Assembly: GCA_934229785.1 (NCBI GenBank)
Contig: CAKQEA010000015.1
Span: forward strand, 1 to 47,953
Length of the DNA: 47,953 nt
Direction of reading: 5' to 3'
Source: an uncultured Anaeroplasmataceae bacterium
GTDB lineage: Bacteria > Bacillota_I > Bacilli_A > Acholeplasmatales > Anaeroplasmataceae
Position 1 is the stretch's first letter. Each line of letters begins with the position of its first letter. The position numbers and the translations under genes are program-made. Positions 36,162 through 43,183 of this stretch are shown in pieces. The notes under the pieces are model-generated. The model worked only from the letters and a program-made list of their open reading frames with translations. It had not been told where the DNA came from and made no database searches.

Positions 36162-37856
36162 ATGAATTATTTAGAAAAAGTTCAATTATGGAAAAATAAT
36201 CCAAATCTTGATGCTAATTTAAGAAAAGAATTAGAATCAATGAATGATAAGGAATTAGAGGATGCATTTGCAGTTGATTTGGAATTTGGTACTGGAGGAC
36301 TTCGTGGAGTTTTAGGTGCTGGAACTAATCGTATGAATATTTATATCGTTGCTAAGGCTACTTTAGGCTTTGGTAGATACTTGGCTAAACAAAGTGCAGA
36401 TTCTTTAACAAGAGGAGTTGCAATTTCTCATGATAATCGTCATCAATCAAAGGAATTTGCAAGGATTTCTGCTGAGGTATTATCTTCATTAGGCTTTAAG
36501 GTTTATTTATTTGAAGATTTAAGACCTACTCCAGAGTTATCATTTGCAGTTCGCCATTTCCACTGCATTGGTGGTATTATGATTACTGCATCTCATAATC
36601 CTAAGGAATATAATGGTTATAAAATTTATGATGAAACAGGATGCCAATTGGTTCCAAATGATGCTGATAAGGTTATTGCAGAAATAAATAAGATTGATGA
36701 TTATTTTAATATTGAAACATCAAAAAATCATGATTTAATTCAATATATTGGTAAGGATGTAGATGAGGTTTATATTAAGGAAGTTAAGAAGATTATTCTT
36801 CGTCCTAACCTTAAAAAGGACTTTAAGCTTGTGTATACTCCACTTCATGGTACAGGTCAGGTATTTGCACCACAGGTATTACAAAGTGTTGGCTATGATG
36901 TAACACCACTTCCTTGTCAAATGACACCAGATCCTGATTTTTCAGGTGTTAAGACTTCAAATCCTGAAAATAAAGAAGCATATGATGAAGCAATTGAGCT
37001 TGCCAAGCAAATTGGTGCTAAGATTGTTTTAGCAACTGACCCAGATGCTGACCGTTTAGGTATTGCTGTTGAGCATAATGGTGAATATGTATTATTTACA
37101 GGTAATCAAACTGCAGCATTAGTATTTGACTATATTTGTAGAACTAGAAAAGAATTAAATACATTACCAAAGAATGGCTATATGTTTACTACTAATGTAT
37201 CTTCAACTCTTCCAATCGCTATTGCAGAAAAATATGGCTTAAAGACTGAAATCACTTTAACTGGATTTAAGTTCATTGGTGAAAAGGCAAGAGAAATGGA
37301 ATTAACAGGTAGAGGTACATATGTATTTGGCTTTGAGGAATCATATGGCTGTCTTATTTCTGATTGTGTAAGAGATAAGGATTCAATTCAAGCAATTTTA
37401 ATGCTTTGTGAAACTGCAGCCTATTATAGAGAAAAGGGTATGGATTTAGTTGATGCCTTAAATGCTATTTATGAAGAATATGGTTATTATAAGGAAGGTA
37501 TTACAAATATCGGCCTTAAGGGTCTTGAGGGTGCAGCAAAAATTAGAAGAATTATGGATTATTTCCGTAATAACGAAATTAAACTTCAAAACTTTAACAT
37601 TTTAGCTAAGGATGATGTTAAATTATCTGTTAAGAAAAATTTTGTAACAGGGGAAGAATCTAAGATTAATTTACCTACAAGTAATGTAATCAAGTATTAT
37701 TTAAATGATAATATGTGGTTCGTATTACGTCCATCAGGAACAGAGCCTAAGCTTAAGGTTTATTACGGAGTAAAGGGTGATACTCAGGCTCAGGCAGATA
37801 GTAAGCTTAATGAATTAACAAAAGAAGTACTTGCTATTGTTAATGTTATAGAGTAA
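36162..37856 (+). CDS. pgcA: alpha-phosphoglucomutase (PgcA-type phosphohexomutase)
   Basis: A 564-residue enzyme of the alpha-D-phosphohexomutase family, interconverting glucose-1-phosphate and glucose-6-phosphate and linking glycolysis to cell-envelope sugar synthesis. The four family motifs are present: TASHNPKEYNGYK with the phosphorylated Ser, the metal loop ATDPDADRLG, the sugar loop TGFKF..EESYG, and the phosphate-binding RPSGTEPKLK. The length fits the long PgcA type of Firmicutes. AAGGAG precedes the ATG; single gene with a terminator. Confidence 0.95.
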   Translation: MNYLEKVQLWKNNPNLDANLRKELESMNDKELEDAFAVDLEFGTGGLRGVLGAGTNRMNIYIVAKATLGFGRYLAKQSADSLTRGVAISHDNRHQSKEFARISAEVLSSLGFKVYLFEDLRPTPELSFAVRHFHCIGGIMITASHNPKEYNGYKIYDETGCQLVPNDADKVIAEINKIDDYFNIETSKNHDLIQYIGKDVDEVYIKEVKKIILRPNLKKDFKLVYTPLHGTGQVFAPQVLQSVGYDVTPLPCQMTPDPDFSGVKTSNPENKEAYDEAIELAKQIGAKIVLATDPDADRLGIAVEHNGEYVLFTGNQTAALVFDYICRTRKELNTLPKNGYMFTTNVSSTLPIAIAEKYGLKTEITLTGFKFIGEKAREMELTGRGTYVFGFEESYGCLISDCVRDKDSIQAILMLCETAAYYREKGMDLVDALNAIYEEYGYYKEGITNIGLKGLEGAAKIRRIMDYFRNNEIKLQNFNILAKDDVKLSVKKNFVTGEESKINLPTSNVIKYYLNDNMWFVLRPSGTEPKLKVYYGVKGDTQAQADSKLNELTKEVLAIVNVIE

Positions 37857-37878
37857 TATTTGCTTAAAGGATAAATTT

Positions 37879-37910
37879 AGCGTGTTGATAAAATTCAGCA
37901 CGCTATTTTT
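37879..37910 (+). terminator. terminator after phosphoglucomutase
   Basis: AGCGTGTTGA (37879-37888) pairs with TCAGCACGCT (37895-37904), one G-T pair, then T residues. Confidence 0.85.
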
Positions 37911-37944
37911 AATTCATTAGGAAATGATTAAATGCATTTTAAAT

Positions 37945-38058
37945 TAGAAAAAGTGTAAATATAGTGTTAGTTTGGGTTGAAAAAAGTGTAAACAAGTAAA
38001 TATTTTGGGTAGAAAAAGGTGTAAATGGTAGTTGAAAATAATTATAAAAAAATGTAAA
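37945..38058 (+). repeat. four iteron-like motifs at exact 33-nt spacing
   Basis: GTGTAAA preceded by a run of A occurs at 37953, 37986 and 38019, and a weaker ATGTAAA at 38052, each exactly 33 nt apart. Copies two and three share a longer unit, TTTGGGT-(T/A)-GAAAAA-(A/G)-GTGTAAA. The spacing is about three helical turns, so the sites face one side of the DNA. They end 20 bases before the collapsed ATPase gene. Confidence 0.75.
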
Positions 38059-38077
38059 ATTGAAATGTTGATAGATT

Positions 38078-38311
38078 ATGTATAAAAGAAAAATTATGAA
38101 TGAAATTTTAAAATGGGAAAAATCACTTATAATTAAAAAAAGAGCACTTGTTATTAGAGGTGTTATTGCGTAAAATGTAACCCCAATTGATTTTTTTGCT
38201 AAAAAATATTCTGACTCAATTAAAAATTTATATTTATTATCACAAAAGGATATTGGAAAAGATGGTGCATTATTTTTAAAGCCATTTTATTTAGTATTTT
38301 TCCTTCTTTAA
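38078..38311 (+). pseudogene. collapsed AAA/DUF4143 ATPase gene
   Basis: The first 29 codons (MYKRKIMNEILKW.. to ..KKRALVIRGV) are the start of a COG1373-type ATPase up to the residue before Walker A. Then come ATT GCG TAA and, in the same frame, a 45-codon C-terminal piece (PIDFFAKKYSDSIKN...FLKPFYLVFFLL) ending at 38311. Roughly 300 central codons are gone. The joint is the 22-nt sequence shared with 42839-42860. Confidence 0.65.
38162..38183 (+). repeat. 22-nt joint sequence, copy 1
   Basis: Identical over 22 bases to 42839-42860. It starts at the Val codon before the expected Walker A of an ATPase gene and contains ATTGCGTAAAATGTAACC. Confidence 0.8.
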
Positions 38312-38325
38312 AAATATTTATTATA

Positions 38326-38364
38326 GGTTTGATACAAAAACAAAATGTATCAAGCCTTTTTTTT
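38326..38364 (+). terminator. terminator of the collapsed ATPase gene
   Basis: GGTTTGATACA (38326-38336) pairs with TGTATCAAGCC (38346-38356), then eight T residues. Confidence 0.85.
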
Positions 38365-38490
38365 CAAAAAGTGGTTTTGTAATATTCATTGTGGCTATCT
38401 TTTCAAAAGTTAAAGATAGTTAAAAGAGCTTTAGTTATACAAAAATTGACATATTTTGTTGATTTTTTTTTATTAAGTGTTATAATATTT

Positions 38491-38528
38491 TTGACGAAAA
38501 CGCTTTTTGAAATTTATATAAAACGCTT
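38491..38528 (+). promoter_or_regulatory. promoter with a repeated AAAACGCTT element
   Basis: TTGACG (38491-38496), 17-bp spacer, TTATAT (38514-38519). AAAACGCTT occurs at 38497-38505 and again at 38520-38528, 23 bp apart. The second (AAAACGCTTACA) resembles the right part of a cre site. A regulator binding there would sit across the promoter of the GGDEF/EAL gene. Confidence 0.5.
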
Positions 38529-38553
38529 ACAACAATGAAGGGAGGTACTATTT

Positions 38554-40071
38554 GTGAAGAGAAAACATCATATTATTTTTGCTATTTTTCTTTTTTTATT
38601 GTTAATATTTTTCACAACTTTTTTAATTATTACACTTATTTTAAACTCAGGTTACATTTCATCTTCTTTATTATTTTTGATAATTTTGTTAGCTGTTTTG
38701 CTTGTTTTATGTTTTATTGTGGTTTTTTGTATTACTGAAGTAAATATAAAAAGATATGAAAATTTATATGAAAATGAAAAGAATAAGGCTTTTGAGGCAC
38801 AATTTGACAAGCTTACTTTAATTTATACTAAGGATAAATTTAAAGAAGAGGTTTGTAAACGTGTCGAAGGTAAAATGCCTAAAAACAGCTTTTATTTAAT
38901 TAGGTTTGATATGTATCATTTTGCTATATACAATGATTTATTTGGTAGTGTATGTGGTGATGAATTGTTAAAGTATATTGCTCAGGTTTTAATTAGTCTT
39001 GAAGATAAATATAATCTTGTTTATGGTAGATTATATAAGGATGTATTCATGGTTTTTGTTGATACAGCATATGATGGTTTATGTTCTTTATGTAATGAGA
39101 TTAGTGAAAATGTTAAAAGGTTCAATCCTAACTTCAATATTAATTTAGTATTTGGTGCTTGTGAGATTAAGATAAATGATGAATTTAATATTGCTAAATG
39201 TATTGAAAGTGCTAAATTAGCTGCATTTCCACTTAAGGGACGCATTGGTCATAATTTGGGTATTTATAAACCTGAAATGAAGGAAACAAGATTAAAAGAA
39301 CAAAGTATTTTAAATGAAATGAATCAAGCATTAGATAATGGTGAATTTATAATTTATTTTCAACCAAAATTTGATATTTTTACTGGTAAAATAGTTGGTG
39401 CTGAGTCTTTGGTTCGTTGGTTAAAAAATGGTAAAATTATTTCTCCTGGTGAGTTTATTCCGATTTTTGAGAAAAATGGTTTTATTGCTAAGCTTGATTT
39501 GTTTGTTTGGGAGGAAACTGTTAAGTATTTAAAACAAAGACAAGATGATAATAAATCAATGTTTCCGATTTCGGTTAATGTTTCAAGGACTATTTTAGGT
39601 AATAGTGATTTTATTGATTTTGTTGTTAATCTTGTAAAGAGGTATAATATTCCACCTAGCTATTTAGAGCTTGAAATTACTGAAACTATTTTTGCTGATG
39701 TTGATCTTGTAAAATCAACAGTAAATAAGCTAAGAGATAATGGCTTTAAGGTATTAATGGATGATTTTGGTTCAGGCTATTCATCTTTAAATGTTTTAAA
39801 GGAAATTGAGTTTGATATTGTCAAAATTGATTTGAAGTTTTTCTCAAAATATGATGAAAAATCTCTAAAAATCATTGATTCTGTAATTAAGCTTTGTAAT
39901 AAACTAAATATTCCAGCGATAGCTGAGGGGGTAGAAACAAAGATTTATGTTGACCTATTAAAGAAATTTGGCTGTAAATATGCTCAAGGCTTTTTCTACT
40001 CTAAGCCTATAGGCGTTAATGATTTTAATTTGTTAATTGAACAAAATGAACAAGTATCACTTAATGCTTGA
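38554..40071 (+). CDS. membrane GGDEF/EAL protein, probable c-di-GMP phosphodiesterase
   Basis: A 505-residue protein with two N-terminal membrane helices (to about residue 60), a GGDEF domain that lost its active site (LYKDVF in place of GGDEF), then an EAL domain from about 245. E284-SLVR, the LEITET strand, MDDFGSGYSS and IPAIAEGVE are intact, so c-di-GMP hydrolysis is expected. It shares the degenerate-GGDEF plus active-EAL plan with the protein at 9557; no intact diguanylate cyclase is seen in the window. A GTG start follows GGGAGG. Confidence 0.87.
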   Translation: MKRKHHIIFAIFLFLLLIFFTTFLIITLILNSGYISSSLLFLIILLAVLLVLCFIVVFCITEVNIKRYENLYENEKNKAFEAQFDKLTLIYTKDKFKEEVCKRVEGKMPKNSFYLIRFDMYHFAIYNDLFGSVCGDELLKYIAQVLISLEDKYNLVYGRLYKDVFMVFVDTAYDGLCSLCNEISENVKRFNPNFNINLVFGACEIKINDEFNIAKCIESAKLAAFPLKGRIGHNLGIYKPEMKETRLKEQSILNEMNQALDNGEFIIYFQPKFDIFTGKIVGAESLVRWLKNGKIISPGEFIPIFEKNGFIAKLDLFVWEETVKYLKQRQDDNKSMFPISVNVSRTILGNSDFIDFVVNLVKRYNIPPSYLELEITETIFADVDLVKSTVNKLRDNGFKVLMDDFGSGYSSLNVLKEIEFDIVKIDLKFFSKYDEKSLKIIDSVIKLCNKLNIPAIAEGVETKIYVDLLKKFGCKYAQGFFYSKPIGVNDFNLLIEQNEQVSLNA

Positions 40072-40096
40072 AAAAAATGTTAATAATTAGGTTATT

Positions 40097-40135
40097 AATC
40101 ATCGAATTGTGTTTTATAATTCGATGATTTTTTTT
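40097..40135 (+). terminator. terminator after the GGDEF/EAL gene
   Basis: A perfect 12-bp stem AATCATCGAATT/AATTCGATGATT (40097-40108, 40118-40129) and a T8 tract. Confidence 0.9.
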
Positions 40136-40159
40136 GCTTATTTTTTATATACTTAGACC

Positions 40160-40879
40160 ATGAAATATATAGAAATAATTGTTCTAATTAATTTGGTAAT
40201 TCATTTATGCTTTGTTAAGTTTTCTAATTATATTTTAAGAAATAAAAGAAATGCTTGGCTTATTGGATTATCTATGATATTAGATTCACTTTATGTAGTT
40301 TCTTATATTTATTTTCCATATCATATAGAAAAGTATAGGTATCTTATTATATGGATAATATCAGTTGTGCCGTTCATATCAAAGGGAGTGAATAAAACGT
40401 TGTCGAGGTCTGTTGTATATTTAATGTTTAATTTTACTTTAGGGGGGATTTCTGAGATAGTTTATCAGCTTGTTTCTAATTTTTGGGCAGTAATTATATC
40501 TTTAATTTTATTTTGTTTTATATTTTCTTTGTATTCTATATATAAAAGATTTCATTCATATAACAATAATCTTTCTTATGATGTTATTCTTAAGGATAAA
40601 AATCGAACATTTTATTTACAAGGATATTGTGATACTGGTAATTTTTTAGTTACTGATAACAATATTCCAATTGTTTTTGTCAATTCTAAAATTAAAATTG
40701 GAAGCTTTGTAAAGCAAATTGAGGTTCAAACTGTTTCTTTAAAAAGGGTTATTTCTTTATATGAGGTTAAGGATTTTAAAATAAAAATAAATAAAAGATA
40801 TGTAAAAAAGGATGTTTATATTGCATATGCAAATATTTCGCACATGGTTATGTTCGGCTTAAATGTTTTGGGAGGATAA
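40160..40879 (+). CDS. spoIIGA: sporulation sigma-E processing protease SpoIIGA
   Basis: A 239-residue protein with five membrane helices (to about residue 130) and a C-terminal aspartic-protease-like half with the catalytic motif D158-TGN, as in SpoIIGA. In the mother cell it removes the pro-sequence of sigma-E when triggered from the forespore. It stands directly before sigE (two bases between), the classical spoIIG order. The C-terminal domain is shorter than in Bacillus. No clear ribosome site before the ATG, which may limit its expression. Confidence 0.88.
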   Translation: MKYIEIIVLINLVIHLCFVKFSNYILRNKRNAWLIGLSMILDSLYVVSYIYFPYHIEKYRYLIIWIISVVPFISKGVNKTLSRSVVYLMFNFTLGGISEIVYQLVSNFWAVIISLILFCFIFSLYSIYKRFHSYNNNLSYDVILKDKNRTFYLQGYCDTGNFLVTDNNIPIVFVNSKIKIGSFVKQIEVQTVSLKRVISLYEVKDFKIKINKRYVKKDVYIAYANISHMVMFGLNVLGG

Positions 40880-40881
40880 AA

Positions 40882-41589
40882 ATGATTTTTTTTAAGATTA
40901 TTAAGAAGTTTATACGAACACCTGATGAAGTATGCTATCTTTACAATCAAATGTCTTTACCTGAGCCTTTAACAGAAGAAGAGGAGAGGATTTATGTTGA
41001 TAAGGTAATTGCAGGTGATATAGTGGCAAGAAATTATTTGATTGAACATAATATGAGATTAGTTGTTTTTATTGCTAAAAGGTTTGAATCTCCTAAGGTT
41101 TTACTTGAGGATTTAATTTCAATTGGTTCAATGGGGTTAATTAAAGGAGTGGAAACATTCAGACCTGATAAAAATATTAAGCTTGGTACTTATGCCTCAA
41201 GATGTATAGAAAATGAAATTTTAATGTTTTTACGTAAGATTTCAAAGCAAAAGGTTGAGGTTTCTTTAGATGAACCACTCAATGTAGATGGAGATGGTAA
41301 TGAATTATTATTGTCTGATGTTATTCCTACTCCTGAGGCTCATGCCTTAGATGAGGTTTTAAAAAATGAAAAGGAAAAAATTATGTATCAGGCTGTTGAA
41401 AATTTAAAGATTCGTGAAAAAGAAATTATTATTATGAGGTTTGGTCTTTATAATCAAGAAAGCTTCACTCAAAAGGAGGTTGCTGATAAGCTTGGGATTT
41501 CTCAATCATATATTTCTAGGCTTGAGAAGAAAATAATGAATCATTTAAAGGAGGAAATGGAGAAGAAGCTTACAATAGCAAGCAAGTAA
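40882..41589 (+). CDS. sigE: sporulation sigma factor sigma-E
   Basis: A 235-residue sigma-70-family factor that directs early mother-cell transcription. It has an N-terminal pro-sequence of about 15 hydrophobic/basic residues, then the TPDEVCYLY..MSLPEPLTEEEE region near the processing site, region 2 (EHNMRLVVFIAKRF, DLISIGSMGLIKGVETF..) and region 4 (FTQKEVADKLGISQSYISRLEK). Following SpoIIGA it is SigE rather than SigK. Its ribosome site GGAGG lies in the last codons of spoIIGA, so the two are coupled. Confidence 0.92.
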   Translation: MIFFKIIKKFIRTPDEVCYLYNQMSLPEPLTEEEERIYVDKVIAGDIVARNYLIEHNMRLVVFIAKRFESPKVLLEDLISIGSMGLIKGVETFRPDKNIKLGTYASRCIENEILMFLRKISKQKVEVSLDEPLNVDGDGNELLLSDVIPTPEAHALDEVLKNEKEKIMYQAVENLKIREKEIIIMRFGLYNQESFTQKEVADKLGISQSYISRLEKKIMNHLKEEMEKKLTIASK

Positions 41590-41665
41590 TTATTATTTTG
41601 TTTAAAGAAAATGTATAAATTTTAAGGAATTCTTCCATATTAAATAACGAAAGGGAAGATATATA

Positions 41666-42436
41666 ATGCACAAGGTAGAAATAACTGGAGTAGATACATC
41701 TAAGCTTAAAACTCTTTCTCAAACTGAGATGACTAATCTTCTTTTAGAGGTTAAAAATGGAGATATGAAGGCTAGAGAAAAAATGATACAAGGGAATTTA
41801 AAGTTGGTTTTATCTGTTTTAAAAAGGTTTAATGATAAAAAGGAAAGTCTAGATGATTTATTTCAGGTAGGGTGTATTGGATTAATGAAGGCTATTGATA
41901 ATTTTGATTTATCACATAATGTTAAGTTTTCAACCTATGCTTGCCCAATGATAATAGGTGAGATAAGAAGACATTTAAGAGATAATGGATCAATAAGAGT
42001 ATCAAGAAGCTATAAGGATATTGCCTATAAAGCAATAAGCTATAAAGATAAATTTTCATCTATTCATCATAGAGAGCCAACAATAAATGAAATTGCCTTA
42101 GAGCTTGGAGTAGATAGTGTTGATGTTATTATGTCACTTGAGGCGATTCAGGATACAATTAGTATGTCAACGCCGATTTATGATAATGGTGGAGATGTTA
42201 TAGAGCTTGAGGATCAAATTAGTGATTCAAATGATTTATTTGATGAGTTTTTAAAATCTAATATGTTAAAGGAAGCTTTTGCAAAGCTTTCAGAACGAGA
42301 AAGAACTATTATTTATAAAAGGTATTATTTAGATAAAACTCAAATGGAGATAGCAACTGAACTAGATATTTCCCAAGCTCAGGTATCAAGGCTTGAAAAA
42401 ACAGCCTTGAAGGAAATGTATGATTATATGAAGTAA
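41666..42436 (+). CDS. sigG: sporulation sigma factor sigma-G
   Basis: A 256-residue late forespore sigma factor. The start HKVEITGVDTSKLKTLSQ.EM is the conserved SigG N-terminus, followed by region 2 (NLKLVLSVLKRF, DLFQVGCIGLMKAIDNFD, FSTYACPMIIGEIRRHLRD), region 3 and region 4 (MEIATELDISQAQVSRLEK). It lies 76 bases after sigE, as in Bacillus and Clostridium, and has AAAGGGAAG before the ATG. This cluster implies a sporulation pathway in the organism. Confidence 0.93.
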   Translation: MHKVEITGVDTSKLKTLSQTEMTNLLLEVKNGDMKAREKMIQGNLKLVLSVLKRFNDKKESLDDLFQVGCIGLMKAIDNFDLSHNVKFSTYACPMIIGEIRRHLRDNGSIRVSRSYKDIAYKAISYKDKFSSIHHREPTINEIALELGVDSVDVIMSLEAIQDTISMSTPIYDNGGDVIELEDQISDSNDLFDEFLKSNMLKEAFAKLSERERTIIYKRYYLDKTQMEIATELDISQAQVSRLEKTALKEMYDYMK

Positions 42437-42442
42437 ATTGAT

Positions 42443-42488
42443 AAAAGCTTTTCATGATTTTGATTAAAAAAATTGAAAAGCTTTTTAT
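42443..42488 (+). terminator. terminator after sigG
   Basis: AAAAGCTTTTCA (42443-42454) is a perfect complement of TGAAAAGCTTTT (42474-42485), then T residues. From here to 42717 only a short palindrome (AAGCG-TT-CGCTT, near 42593) is seen. Confidence 0.85.
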
Positions 42489-42717
42489 GAATTTATTGTT
42501 TTAAAATAAAACCATTTACAATTTATATAGCTAAACCTAAATAATTACCTACTTATGTATTTTTGTCACACAATTTATCAACTATATGTTTAAAGCGTTC
42601 GCTTAAGTATATCTAATATAATAAATGAAAGAATGTTATGGTTACTACTCTTAATTGATGTTTTAGTATAAAGAGATAATGTTTTTTTAAATATTTATAT
42701 TTGTAACCGAAAAAAAC

Positions 42718-42746
42718 TTGAAATAAAAAAGTTTTCCGATTATAAT
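42718..42746 (+). promoter_or_regulatory. promoter of the second collapsed ATPase gene
   Basis: TTGAAA (42718-42723), 17-bp spacer, TATAAT (42741-42746). An imperfect hairpin (CCGAAAAAAACTT .. AAGTTTTCCG) overlaps the -35 box. Confidence 0.6.
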
Positions 42747-42763
42747 TTGGTTGGTGATATATT

Positions 42764-42850
42764 ATGATTAAAAGAGATTATTATTTAAATAAGTTAATTG
42801 ACTATAAGGATAAAGATATAATTAAAATTATAACAGGAGTTATTGCGTAA
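42764..42850 (+). pseudogene. 5' stub of an AAA/DUF4143 ATPase gene
   Basis: 28 codons, MIKRDYYLNKLIDYKDKD then IIKIITGV, are the typical start of a COG1373 ATPase, ending at the residue before Walker A. The gene then runs into ATT GCG TAA within the 22-nt joint also seen at 38162. Nothing of the body remains; only its terminator-like hairpin follows at 42895. Confidence 0.65.
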
Positions 42851-42860
42851 AATGTAACCC
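42839..42860 (+). repeat. 22-nt joint sequence, copy 2
   Basis: Identical to 38162-38183 and at the same codon of a different ATPase gene. It is about 300 bases before a pair of serine recombinase genes. An ATTGCGTAA core also occurs at 46343-46351, just after them. Confidence 0.8.
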
Positions 42861-42894
42861 AAAAGGTTATATTATTATATAATATAAAAAATCA

Positions 42895-42945
42895 GGTTTG
42901 ATCCAGATTTTCTTATGAAAATTTGAATTAAGCCTTTTATTTTTT
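42895..42945 (+). terminator. terminator relic of the second ATPase gene
   Basis: An imperfect long hairpin beginning GGTTTGAT and ending ATTAAGCC, followed by a T-rich tract. It resembles the terminator at 38326, supporting loss of the gene body between stub and terminator. Confidence 0.55.
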
Positions 42946-42973
42946 CCAAAAATTGGTTTAGGGTGAACAATAG

Positions 42974-42996
42974 TGGCACCACCCCTAGCGTATAAT
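42974..42996 (+). promoter_or_regulatory. -10 box and palindrome before the recombinase genes
   Basis: TATAAT at 42991-42996 without a good -35, and a GTGG-CA-CCAC palindrome at 42974-42983 where a -35 or operator would be. This suggests expression that depends on an activator or is repressed. Confidence 0.4.
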
Positions 42997-43015
42997 AGTA
43001 CGTGAGGTGATGTGA

Positions 43016-43183
43016 TTGAAGACATACGAAATCAATGGAAAAAAATATAAAGTAGAGCGTGTTAGTGCTGATAGCAAAACACAATTAATTGATAGATTAG
43101 TTTACTTGTTAATTGACTTGCGAAATGAAAGGCTTAATTCTTCAAATCAAGGAGAAGACAATGATACAAAAACAAGCAAGTGA
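43016..43183 (+). CDS. small protein encoded before the recombinase, overlapping it
   Basis: A 55-residue charged protein (MKTYEINGKKYKVERVSADSKTQLIDRLVYLLIDLRNE..) starting at TTG after a GAGGTGATG site. It overlaps the recombinase start (43161) by 23 nt in another frame, so translation is probably coupled. The start looks like a small beta-hairpin followed by a helix. No family recognised; it could be a directionality factor or regulator of the element, which is inference from position. Confidence 0.55.
   Translation: MKTYEINGKKYKVERVSADSKTQLIDRLVYLLIDLRNERLNSSNQGEDNDTKTSK

Noticed and set aside
37945..38058. Possible CRISPR array
   Set aside because: The 33-nt period is regular but the conserved unit is short and degrades across copies, only four units exist, and no cas genes are near.
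41590..41665. Sigma-F/sigma-G-type promoter before sigG
   Set aside because: A GTATA-like element is present, but the matching -10 pattern at the right distance is not; support is too weak to list.
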